From Clostridium cavendishii DSM 21758 (GTDB taxonomy: Bacteria > Bacillota > Clostridia > Clostridiales > Clostridiaceae): 64,000 nucleotides of DNA. The notes beneath the pieces are model-generated. The model had not been told where the DNA came from, did not search any database, and was given only the letters and a program-made list of their open reading frames with translations. The stretch's first letter is position 1. Every line of letters starts with the position of its first letter. The stretch lies in NCBI RefSeq assembly GCF_900141845.1, contig NZ_FQZB01000007.1, forward strand, positions 124,001-188,000. Direction: 5' to 3'. The translations under genes and the position numbers were made by a program. This document shows positions 8,431 through 16,374 of this stretch, piece after piece.

Positions 8431-9183
8431 TTGAAAAATTTGCAAAGCCTGAATCAAGAAGAGGTTATGAATTACAACATGTTTTCAAATATAAAAAGTG
8501 AAAAAGAAGCTATTAATATACAGAGAGAATTAAATAATTTTATTTCATTTAATTCAACATTATCATTGAATAATATAAAAAATGTTGCAGGTGTTGATTT
8601 AGCTTATTGGAAGTCTAATGAAGATGAGTATGGAGTATGTTGTATCAGTGTAATAGATTATGAGTCTAAAAATGTAGTGGAGAATGTTAGCTCAATGGGG
8701 AAAATTGATTTTCCATATATTCCAGGGTGTCTTGCTTTTAGAGAGCTTCCATTAATATTGGAAACCTTAAAAAAGTTAAAGAATATTCCTGACTTATATA
8801 TATTTGATGGAAATGGATATTTACACCCACGTCATATGGGAATAGCTACTCATGCAGGAATGTATTTAAATAAACCGGCAATTGGTGTAGCAAAAAGTTA
8901 TTATAAAATTGATAATGCAGATTTTATAATGCCTGAAAATATAGAAGGGTCATATACAGATATAGTAATAAATGGTGATACTTATGGGCGGGTACTAAGG
9001 ACACATAAAGACGTAAAACCTATTTTTATATCAGTAGGTAATCATATAGATTTAGAAAGTTCAACAAAAATTATAACTAGTTTAGTGACTAAAGAAAGTC
9101 ATATTCCTATACCTACAAGATTAGCAGATATAGAAACACATAAAATGAGAGAAGTATACAAGCACAAAATAAATAATGGTTAA
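8431..9183 (+). CDS. nfi: Endonuclease V (deaminated-base repair)
   Basis: Endonuclease V nicks DNA (or RNA) next to deoxyinosine and other deaminated bases. The 250-residue protein shows the family blocks: VAGVDLAYW with the first metal-binding Asp, YIPGCLAFRELPLI, LYIFDGNGYLHPRHMGIATH with the second Asp, and PAIGVAKSYY. The TTG at 8431 is preceded by AAGGAAA at suitable spacing; ATG codons at 8467 and 8479 are alternatives with poorer sites and would remove 12-16 non-conserved residues. It follows the broken cysS by 50 bases and may now use the promoter and leader of that gene. Confidence 0.9.
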   Translation: MKNLQSLNQEEVMNYNMFSNIKSEKEAINIQRELNNFISFNSTLSLNNIKNVAGVDLAYWKSNEDEYGVCCISVIDYESKNVVENVSSMGKIDFPYIPGCLAFRELPLILETLKKLKNIPDLYIFDGNGYLHPRHMGIATHAGMYLNKPAIGVAKSYYKIDNADFIMPENIEGSYTDIVINGDTYGRVLRTHKDVKPIFISVGNHIDLESSTKIITSLVTKESHIPIPTRLADIETHKMREVYKHKINNG

Positions 9184-9207
9184 TAATTGATATTAAACAG
9201 GTAAATA

Positions 9208-9236
9208 TTTTGTTATATGGGAAATTGTGGTATAAT
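9208..9236 (+). promoter_or_regulatory. Probable sigma-A promoter of the BceRS-like genes
   Basis: A perfect TATAAT (9231-9236) has TTTGTT (9209-9214) 16 bases upstream. It sits 31 bases before the ribosome site of the response regulator. Confidence 0.5.
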
Positions 9237-9266
9237 AGGGATGATGCTAAATTAAGGAGAAATAAA

Positions 9267-9959
9267 ATGAAATACAAAGTGTATATAGTAGAAGATGATT
9301 TGTCAATAAGCTCTTTATTACAAGAATATATAATTAAATATGGATTTGATGTTAAGGTTGTAAAGAACTTTGATGAAATAATAACTGGTTTTAATGATTA
9401 TAATCCTGATTTAGTATTACTAGATGTTAATCTACCTAAATTTGATGGGTTTTATTGGTGTAGAAAAATAAGACAACAATCAAAAGTACCAATAATATTT
9501 ATATCTGCAAGAGATAGTGGAATGGATCAAGTTATGGCTTTAGAGTGTGGAGCAGATGATTATATAATAAAGCCGTTCTATTTTGATGTTATAATTGCAA
9601 AAATAAAAAGTCATATAAGAAGGGCTTTTGGAGATTATGCACCAAGATTAGAAGAGAGAATTGTTGAGCTTGATAAACTAAAATTTTATCCTGAGAGGTT
9701 AGAACTAGAGTTTAATAATGATAGCGTAATTATAACTAAAAGAGAAGGGATATTATTAGAGTGTCTCATGAAAAAGTATCCGAGGGTAGTTAGCAGAGAC
9801 TTTCTTTTAGAAAAGATATGGGATGATATTGAGTTTGTAGAGGAGAATACACTTAGCGTTAATATTAGTAGGATTAGAAAGAGACTTCAAAGTTTAGGTG
9901 TAGAAGATGCTATAGAGACTATAAGAGGAGCAGGTTATAGATTTAATAAAACCTGGTAG
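9267..9959 (+). CDS. BceR-like OmpR-family response regulator
   Basis: This 230-residue protein has a receiver domain (acidic VEDD near residue 9, phospho-acceptor D53 in LLDVNLP, Lys in IIKPF) and a winged-helix OmpR/PhoB DNA-binding domain ending IRGAGYRFN. The ATG at 9267 is chosen because AAGGAGA lies 6 bases upstream; an earlier TTG in frame would run through the promoter. The kinase gene begins 8 bases after the stop. With the short-loop kinase and the UppP-BceAB genes downstream, it most likely activates the transporter genes when a cell-wall-targeting peptide such as bacitracin is present. Confidence 0.88.
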   Translation: MKYKVYIVEDDLSISSLLQEYIIKYGFDVKVVKNFDEIITGFNDYNPDLVLLDVNLPKFDGFYWCRKIRQQSKVPIIFISARDSGMDQVMALECGADDYIIKPFYFDVIIAKIKSHIRRAFGDYAPRLEERIVELDKLKFYPERLELEFNNDSVIITKREGILLECLMKKYPRVVSRDFLLEKIWDDIEFVEENTLSVNISRIRKRLQSLGVEDAIETIRGAGYRFNKTW

Positions 9960-9967
9960 GAAAAAAC

Positions 9968-10945
9968 ATGAGGTTATTTTTAAAGAACAATAGTAGTTAC
10001 ATTTTTATATACTTTTTAGGCTTAGTAATAACGATTGGCTATTCTAATATTAAGGGGTTCATAGGGTATAGCGAAATTATTTATATAATTTTCTTCAATA
10101 CTTTTATTCTATTATCTTTTTTTAGTTTTAATTATTATAAAAATAAAAAGTTATATAAGCTTTTAAAAGATGGAGTAAAAGCTAAAAATGATGTCTTCAT
10201 GGAGTTAGATGGTTCTGCTTTAAGTGAAAGTATTTCAGAGATTTTTAAGAAGCAATTTGAATTATATGAAGCTGAAATACAAAAACATAATAAGATACAT
10301 AATGAGCATTTGACTTTTATAAATCAATGGGTACATCAAATGAAGACACCACTTTCAGTTATAAAGTTACAGTTAAAAGAGTATGAAGGGGAGGAAAAGG
10401 CTGAAAGTATAGAAGAAGAAGTTAATAAATTGAATAAAGGTTTAAATATGGCTCTTAATTTTGCAAGACTGGATTCTTTTCAAAAGGATTTTTTAGTAAA
10501 GGAAATTAATTTAAGAGGCGTTGTTATGGAAATTGTTAATAAGGAGAAAAAGAGTTTTATAAAAAACAAAATAATTCCTAAGGTGGAAATAGATAAAGGG
10601 ATTACTGTATATAGTGATTTGAAGTGGTTAAAGGTTATAATAGAACAACTTATTTCTAATGGAATTAAGTATTCAAAACATGAGGGGCAAGAGCTTATTA
10701 TAATGGCTTTTAAAGATAATAAAAAAATAAATTTGAGTATTAGTGATAATGGAATAGGAATACCTAAAAAAGACATAAAAAGAGTATTTGATCCTTTTTT
10801 TACTGGAGAAAATGGGCGTAAATATGGAGAGTCTACAGGTATGGGGCTATATATAGCAAAAGAAATATGCAAAAATTTAGGGCATGAAATAAATATAGAT
10901 TCTAGTTTTAATATAGGAACAAAAGTTACAATAATGTTTAGATAA
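9968..10945 (+). CDS. BceS-like intramembrane-sensing histidine kinase
   Basis: The 325-residue protein has two N-terminal transmembrane helices (about 12-27 and 37-54) joined by only about 10 residues, which leaves no room for an extracellular sensor domain. This is the layout of BceS-type kinases, which sense through a partner BceAB transporter. The DHp helix holds H123 in FINQWVHQMKTPLSVIK; the ATPase domain shows N (QLISNGIKYS), G1 (SDNGIGIP) and G2 (GESTGMGLYIAKEIC) boxes. It is paired with the regulator 8 bases upstream, and the likely partner transporter lies 1.4 kb downstream. Confidence 0.88.
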   Translation: MRLFLKNNSSYIFIYFLGLVITIGYSNIKGFIGYSEIIYIIFFNTFILLSFFSFNYYKNKKLYKLLKDGVKAKNDVFMELDGSALSESISEIFKKQFELYEAEIQKHNKIHNEHLTFINQWVHQMKTPLSVIKLQLKEYEGEEKAESIEEEVNKLNKGLNMALNFARLDSFQKDFLVKEINLRGVVMEIVNKEKKSFIKNKIIPKVEIDKGITVYSDLKWLKVIIEQLISNGIKYSKHEGQELIIMAFKDNKKINLSISDNGIGIPKKDIKRVFDPFFTGENGRKYGESTGMGLYIAKEICKNLGHEINIDSSFNIGTKVTIMFR

Positions 10946-10984
10946 CTATGGTATAGTCTTTATTATGTAATTAGGAGGGGTTAC

Positions 10985-11350
10985 ATGGCAAAAGTTTTTT
11001 TAATTGAAGATGAAATTGTACATTATAGTTTTAAAGGCATAAATATTATAGGTTTACCGAGAATGGCTTGTTTACCAAGTTGCTTGGTGAATCTTCATTA
11101 TGAAGTATTCATATCTAATATTAGAATTATATTTTATCTATTTATAGATGAAGAAGATGTTCGGGGCATTTTTTGTTATAATATTAACTCATTATCCAAA
11201 GTTGAGTTTTTTATAGACGAAAATGGAGGGCAAAGGGTTCGTTTTATTATCGATGATAAATATTATAATATGCAAATTTCAGAAAAGAATGTTGAGAAGA
11301 TAAAAAAATTCTTAAATATCAATAATACCTTAGAATTGGCTCTAACTTAA
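10985..11350 (+). CDS. Hypothetical protein between BceRS and UppP
   Basis: This 121-residue protein is soluble in appearance, with alternating beta strands and no signal peptide or clear transmembrane helix. A Cys pair lies at ACLPSC and another Cys at about residue 62. I do not recognise the family. An excellent ribosome site (AGGAGGGG) and a terminator overlapping its stop codon show that it is a real gene, 39 bases after the kinase and probably its last operon partner. A small accessory or fine-tuning role in the defence module is possible but is only inferred from position. Confidence 0.65.
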   Translation: MAKVFLIEDEIVHYSFKGINIIGLPRMACLPSCLVNLHYEVFISNIRIIFYLFIDEEDVRGIFCYNINSLSKVEFFIDENGGQRVRFIIDDKYYNMQISEKNVEKIKKFLNINNTLELALT

Positions 11351-11370
11351 TTAAAGTTAGGGCTCTTTTC
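11339..11370 (+). terminator. Terminator ending the BceRS-like operon
   Basis: A 10-bp stem (GCTCTAACTT with AAGTTAGGGC, one G-U pair) and TCTTTTC tail overlap the stop of the preceding gene. It separates the regulatory genes from the uppP-bceAB operon. Confidence 0.75.
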
Positions 11371-11414
11371 ATAATATTATTAAAGCGATAATCTAATTTA
11401 GAAATTATAAAAGC

Positions 11415-11439
11415 TTACATGTATGTCACACTTATGTAA
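11415..11439 (+). promoter_or_regulatory. Candidate response-regulator site upstream of uppP
   Basis: TTACAT and ATGTAA form an inverted repeat around GTATGTCACACTT, about 80 bases before the uppP start and just after the terminator of the regulator operon. Its position fits an activator site for the BceR-like regulator. No experiment or homologous site was compared, so the assignment is inference. Confidence 0.35.
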
Positions 11440-11517
11440 TCTTTGAAGATGGTACATAATAAATACTTGTTATAGACTGTATTCATAAATAATTATTTTA
11501 TGAGGAGTTGATAACAA

Positions 11518-12369
11518 ATGGACATATTATTTATATTAAAGGCAGTTATAATAGCTGTGGTAGAAGGGATAACAGAATTCATTCCAGTATCTTCAACAGG
11601 GCATATGATATTAGTTGGATGGGCAATTGGCTTCAAAGGAGAATTTGCAAAGATGTTTGAAGTAGTAATTCAACTTGGAGCAATAATGGCAGTAGTCGTT
11701 TTATATTGGAATAAGATTAAAGATAGTATTGTAGAATTTTTTAAATTTATATTTACTAAAGGAAAAAAGGGAGAAAAAGGCTTTAAATTTGGAATAAATG
11801 TTATTATAGCATGTATTCCAATGGGGGTTGCAGGTATTTCAATATATAAAACAATAAAATCAAAGTTTGTGCCAGAAGCTGTAATAATAGGTTTTATAGT
11901 TGGGGGATTGCTACTAATAATAATTGAAAATATGTTTAGAAATAAAACTAAAAAGGTTCAAAGTATAGATGAAATAAAACCTATGCAAGCATTTAAGGTT
12001 GGATTATTTCAATTGCTTAGTATGTGGCCAGGGATGTCAAGAAGTGCATCTACAATAATGGGGGGATGGATAGGTGGTTTATCAACACCTATAGCTGCTG
12101 AATTTTCTTTTTTCATAGCTATTCCAGCTATGATAGGAGCAACCTGTAAGGATTTATTTGAATTTGATTATTCAATAATGAATTTGACATTATGGGCTTC
12201 ATTAATACTAGGATTTGTTGTAGCATTTTTAGTATCTTTAGTAGTAATTAAGAAATTTATTGATTACTTAAAGAGAAAGCCTATGAAAGGGTTTGCAATA
12301 TATAGGATAATTGTTGGAAGCTTACTTGGAATATTAGTTTTAACAAAGGTTATTATTCTAACAAGATAG
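11518..12369 (+). CDS. uppP: Undecaprenyl-diphosphate phosphatase (BacA/UppP family)
   Basis: UppP removes a phosphate from undecaprenyl pyrophosphate at the membrane so that the lipid carrier for cell-wall synthesis can be reused. Extra UppP activity lowers bacitracin sensitivity because bacitracin binds the pyrophosphate form. The 283-residue protein has eight hydrophobic segments and both signature motifs: EGITEFIPVSSTGHMI near the start and LLSMWPGMSRSASTI near residue 170. It is the first gene of the operon with the BceAB-like transporter (13 bases to the next start), which supports a role in peptide-antibiotic defence rather than only housekeeping. Confidence 0.93.
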   Translation: MDILFILKAVIIAVVEGITEFIPVSSTGHMILVGWAIGFKGEFAKMFEVVIQLGAIMAVVVLYWNKIKDSIVEFFKFIFTKGKKGEKGFKFGINVIIACIPMGVAGISIYKTIKSKFVPEAVIIGFIVGGLLLIIIENMFRNKTKKVQSIDEIKPMQAFKVGLFQLLSMWPGMSRSASTIMGGWIGGLSTPIAAEFSFFIAIPAMIGATCKDLFEFDYSIMNLTLWASLILGFVVAFLVSLVVIKKFIDYLKRKPMKGFAIYRIIVGSLLGILVLTKVIILTR

Positions 12370-12382
12370 AGGAGAATAAAAG

Positions 12383-13129
12383 ATGAATATTTTAGAGGTT
12401 AATAATTTAAGCAAAGTATATGGAACAAGGGTTATGTTCAATGCCTTAAATAATGTAAGTTTTAATATAGAAGAGGGTGAATTTATAGGAATAATGGGAC
12501 CTTCAGGAAGTGGCAAGACAACATTATTAAATATGATTTCAACGGTAGATAAACCAACCTCAGGAGAAGTAAAAATAAATAATAAAAATCCGTTTAAGCT
12601 TAAGGGGGATGATTTAGCCTTATTTAGGCGTAGAGTATTAGGTTTTGTATTTCAAGATTTTAATTTATTAGATACATTAACTGTTGGAGAAAATATACTT
12701 CTTCCTCTTACATTGGATGGAATAAATGTTAACGAGCAGGATGAAGCACTTAAAAGAATATCAGAAATACTCAAAATAGAATCATTAATTAATAAGAGAA
12801 CTTTTGAAATATCAGGAGGTCAAGCTCAAAGGACAGCAATTGCTAGAGCTATAATACATAATCCTATGTTACTATTAGCTGATGAGCCAACTGGAAATTT
12901 AGATTCAAAAGCAGCTAAGACTGTAATGGAGTTATTTGAGAAAATAAATAGAGAAGAAAAGGTAACAACAATGATGGTAACGCATGATCCATTATCAGCA
13001 AGTTATTGTAGTAGGATTTTATTTATAAAAGATGGAAGTATATATAATGAAATTTATAAGGGAGATAGTAGACAACAGTTTTATCAAGAAATTATAGATG
13101 TGCTTGCATTACTAGGAGGCGAAAATTAA
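12383..13129 (+). CDS. BceA-like ABC transporter ATP-binding protein
   Basis: This 248-residue ATPase belongs to the MacB/LolD-like group that pairs with BceB permeases. Visible motifs are Walker A GPSGSGKTT, Q-loop FVFQDFNLL, signature ISGGQAQR, Walker B LLLADEPTGNLD and the H-loop VTHDP. It supplies energy to free lipid II-cycle intermediates from peptides such as bacitracin. Its stop codon shares its last base with the ATG of the permease (TAATG), so the two are translationally coupled. Confidence 0.93.
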   Translation: MNILEVNNLSKVYGTRVMFNALNNVSFNIEEGEFIGIMGPSGSGKTTLLNMISTVDKPTSGEVKINNKNPFKLKGDDLALFRRRVLGFVFQDFNLLDTLTVGENILLPLTLDGINVNEQDEALKRISEILKIESLINKRTFEISGGQAQRTAIARAIIHNPMLLLADEPTGNLDSKAAKTVMELFEKINREEKVTTMMVTHDPLSASYCSRILFIKDGSIYNEIYKGDSRQQFYQEIIDVLALLGGEN

Positions 13130-14994
13130 TGAATTTTAAGGAGTTTGCAAGTAAAAATGTAAGTAGAAATAAAAGGGTGTATTTTGCTTATTTTTTAAGT
13201 AGTAGTATATCAGCTGCATTACTGTTTTCATTTACTATGATTATATTACATCCAAATTTTAAAACAGAACTTTTTTCTGATTATTTAATAAAAGCGCTTT
13301 GGATTAGTACGGTTATTGCATATTTATTTTTAACTTTCTTTGTTTTTTATTCAGTAAGTGTATTTTTAAAGAGTAGATATAAAGAATTTGGAGTACTGTA
13401 TATTATAGGAGCATCCAAGAAGCAAATACAAAGGCTGATAAGTATTGAAAATATAATAATTAGTTCAGTAGCTTCAGTCATTGGAATATTATTAGGGTTA
13501 GTTTTCTCAAAAATACTTTTAGCAGCTAGTGGGAAGCTTCTAGGTCTTGATGCACTTGGGTTTTATATTCCATTTAAAGCTATGATTATTACTTTTATTG
13601 GTTTTCTATTAATAGGAATAGTAATTTCAATATTTTGTTCATTTATTATAAAAGAAGATATGGTTTTAAAGTTACTTAAAGGGACTAAAAAGCCAAAAGC
13701 TGAACCTAAATCATCTAATATTCTTGTTTTTGTGTGTATATTATTATTAAGTTTAGGATATTATTTTTCAATTACAGCCAGTGAAAAAACGTTAGCGGGA
13801 AGAATGATACCTGTGACTGTAATGGTAATTATAGCAACATACTTATTATTTTCTGAGTTAAGTGTTTTCGTGATTAAAGTTATGAAAAAAAATAGAAAAA
13901 TGTATATGAAAAAAACTACATTGTTATGGGTATCAAATTTACTATATAGAATAAAAGATAATACAAGAATGTTTTTTTTAATTACAATAACTTCAACGGT
14001 GGCACTTTCTGCAACGGGATCAGTATATGCTTATTGGATGGATAAGGAAGCTCAAATAGACAAGATTTTTCCACAAGCATTTTTTATTTCTGATATATAT
14101 AATAATAAAAGTAAAATTGATGAGAAAGTAAATTTTATAAGTAATTCATTAAATATTAAAGGAATGCAATATAGTAAGGTTACTGATGAAATGAAAATTA
14201 TTTCTCAAAAGAAAGAAACAGAAAGAATAGTTGTTATTAAAGAAGGTACCTATAAAAAATTGGCAGCGTCATTATCAATGGATATATTTGATTTTAGAGA
14301 TAATGAGACTATAGTAATAGAGTATTTAGGTGAAAGTAAAACGGAAAATGTTAACTTAAATAATGTAGAACTTAAAATTAAAAGAGCTATTTATAATGGA
14401 ATAATACCTAAATTTTATGGGAAAGTATATGTAGTTAAAGATGAGGTATATAAAAGTATAGAAGGGAATAAGTGTTATTTTGGTGCGGTTAATCTAAAAA
14501 AATACAAGGACACATTGGATGTAGGTGATAAATATTACAATGAATTTGGACATAAAGATGGCAATGAAATTTATAATAATTTTATAAAAAGTGATATTTT
14601 AAGAGCAAATAAAGTAGCATATGGAGTAATTTTATTTAGTGTGATATTTATAGGGCTTATCTTTTTTGTAACAACAGCAAGTTTCTTATATAATAAATGT
14701 TATATGGATGTTATTGAAGATAAAAAGAAATATAGGCAGCTAAATAAAATAGGTTTAACATATAAAGAAATAAGGAAGATACTAAACATTGAGATAGGAG
14801 TATTGTTCTTAATTCCTTATATAGTTGCTATTATACATTTCTTTTTTGCAATAAGTGCGCTTAAATATGCTATGGATATTAATGTATCAGTAGCATCTAT
14901 AAGAATTATACTAATTATGATTATAGTTCAAGGCATATACTTTCTGGTTATAAGAAAAAGATATTTAATGGAGATTAAAAAAAGTTTAGTATAG
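13129..14994 (+). CDS. BceB-like ABC transporter permease
   Basis: The 621-residue membrane protein has the BceB layout: one helix near residues 15-35, two FtsX-like groups of helices, and a large extracellular domain of about 200 residues (roughly 300-500) between helices VII and VIII. That domain is thought to bind the peptide or lipid target. The N-terminal NVSRNKRVYFAYFLSS and the KEFGVLYIIGASKKQI segment are typical of the family. With the ATPase it would both confer resistance and signal to the short-loop kinase upstream. It is slightly shorter than characterised relatives but otherwise complete. Confidence 0.9.
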   Translation: MNFKEFASKNVSRNKRVYFAYFLSSSISAALLFSFTMIILHPNFKTELFSDYLIKALWISTVIAYLFLTFFVFYSVSVFLKSRYKEFGVLYIIGASKKQIQRLISIENIIISSVASVIGILLGLVFSKILLAASGKLLGLDALGFYIPFKAMIITFIGFLLIGIVISIFCSFIIKEDMVLKLLKGTKKPKAEPKSSNILVFVCILLLSLGYYFSITASEKTLAGRMIPVTVMVIIATYLLFSELSVFVIKVMKKNRKMYMKKTTLLWVSNLLYRIKDNTRMFFLITITSTVALSATGSVYAYWMDKEAQIDKIFPQAFFISDIYNNKSKIDEKVNFISNSLNIKGMQYSKVTDEMKIISQKKETERIVVIKEGTYKKLAASLSMDIFDFRDNETIVIEYLGESKTENVNLNNVELKIKRAIYNGIIPKFYGKVYVVKDEVYKSIEGNKCYFGAVNLKKYKDTLDVGDKYYNEFGHKDGNEIYNNFIKSDILRANKVAYGVILFSVIFIGLIFFVTTASFLYNKCYMDVIEDKKKYRQLNKIGLTYKEIRKILNIEIGVLFLIPYIVAIIHFFFAISALKYAMDINVSVASIRIILIMIIVQGIYFLVIRKRYLMEIKKSLV

Positions 14995-15011
14995 TTTTTT
15001 GTGAGGTTAGA

Positions 15012-16154
15012 ATGAAGAAAGATTTAGTTATTGTTTTAGCACCAGATTCATTTAAAGAAAGCATGACAGCGAAAGAAGCTTGTGAAGCGATGGAAAAGGG
15101 AATAAAGAAGGCAAATAAGAATATAAAATGTATTCACGTACCTATGGCTGATGCTGGAGAGGGAACGATGAAATCTCTAGTTGATGCTACTAATGGTCAA
15201 ATTTATAAAGCAAAAGTAATTGGACCATTAGGAAATGAAGTTGAAGCAAGCTATGGTATTCTTGGAGATGAAGAAACAGGAGTATTAGAAATGGCTAGTG
15301 CTAGTGGGATTCATTTAGTTCCTATTAATGAAAGAAATCCTTTAAAAATAACAACTTATGGAGCAGGACAGCTTATTAAAGATTGTTTAGATAAAGGTGT
15401 AAAAAGGTTATTAATAGGTATTGGTGGAAGTGCAACTAATGATGGTGGTACAGGAGTAATTCAAGCTTTAGGTGGAAAGCTTTTAGATGAAGATAACAAA
15501 GAATTAGGCTTTGGTGGTGGAGAATTATCAAAGTTAGTAAGAATTGATGCTGCTAAATTAGATGATAGACTAAAAAATATTGTTATAGAAGTAGCTTGTG
15601 ATGTAACTAATCCTCTTTGTGGAGAAAATGGAGCATCAAAGGTTTTTGGCGGGCAAAAGGGCGCAACACCTGAAATGATAGAAATACTTGATAATAATTT
15701 AAAGCATTATGCCAAAATTATAAAAGAGCAACTTAGCAAAGATATTATTGATGTAAAAGGAGCTGGAGCAGCTGGGGGCTTAGGTGCAGGACTTATGGCC
15801 TTTTTAGATGTAAAGCTTAAAAGAGGTGTAGAATTAGTAATTCAATATGCAGCTTTAGAAGAAAAAATTAAAAATGCAGATATGGTGTGGACTGGAGAAG
15901 GAAGCATTGATTTTCAAACTCAATATGGCAAAACACCTTTAGGAGTTGCAACGGTTGCTAAAAAATATAATAAGCCAGTTGTTGCCTTAGCGGGAAGAGT
16001 TGGAGAAGGTGTAGATATATTATATACGAAAGGAATAGATTCAATATTTGGCATTATGAAAGGTGCAACTTCTATTGAGCAAGCATTAGCAGATGGAAAG
16101 AAAAATATTGAAAACACAGCTGAGAATATAATAAGGTTAATTAATATTTTATAA
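15012..16154 (+). CDS. glxK: Glycerate kinase (GlxK/GarK family)
   Basis: This cytosolic 380-residue enzyme phosphorylates D-glycerate to a phosphoglycerate that enters glycolysis. The start VIVLAPDSFKESMTAKEA, the central LLIGIGGSATNDGGTG and the late MVWTGEGSIDFQTQYGKTP are diagnostic blocks of the GlxK family, and the length is normal. It begins 17 bases after the BceB-like permease with a usable GAGG site, so at least part of its transcription probably comes from the defence operon, although there is no obvious functional link. No terminator is clear in the next 220 bases. Confidence 0.93.
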   Translation: MKKDLVIVLAPDSFKESMTAKEACEAMEKGIKKANKNIKCIHVPMADAGEGTMKSLVDATNGQIYKAKVIGPLGNEVEASYGILGDEETGVLEMASASGIHLVPINERNPLKITTYGAGQLIKDCLDKGVKRLLIGIGGSATNDGGTGVIQALGGKLLDEDNKELGFGGGELSKLVRIDAAKLDDRLKNIVIEVACDVTNPLCGENGASKVFGGQKGATPEMIEILDNNLKHYAKIIKEQLSKDIIDVKGAGAAGGLGAGLMAFLDVKLKRGVELVIQYAALEEKIKNADMVWTGEGSIDFQTQYGKTPLGVATVAKKYNKPVVALAGRVGEGVDILYTKGIDSIFGIMKGATSIEQALADGKKNIENTAENIIRLINIL

Positions 16155-16374
16155 TTAATAAAAATATTATACGTATTAGTTGATAGAAATTTAAAAATTT
16201 CACACAGGGTAACAACTATATAAAATATTTATTAGGAAATTAATTATGTTGAAGTTTAAGGATTAATATGATAATTTAGGAATGATAAGGGTGTTTGAAA
16301 TTTGTTAATTTTATAAAAAATAAATTAATATATCTTAAATAACTTATTAAAATTTATGAATGGAGTAAAAAGAT

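Noticed and set aside
10480..10872. Minus-strand frame inside the BceS-like kinase gene
   Set aside because: No ribosome site; it is an antisense shadow of the ATPase domain.
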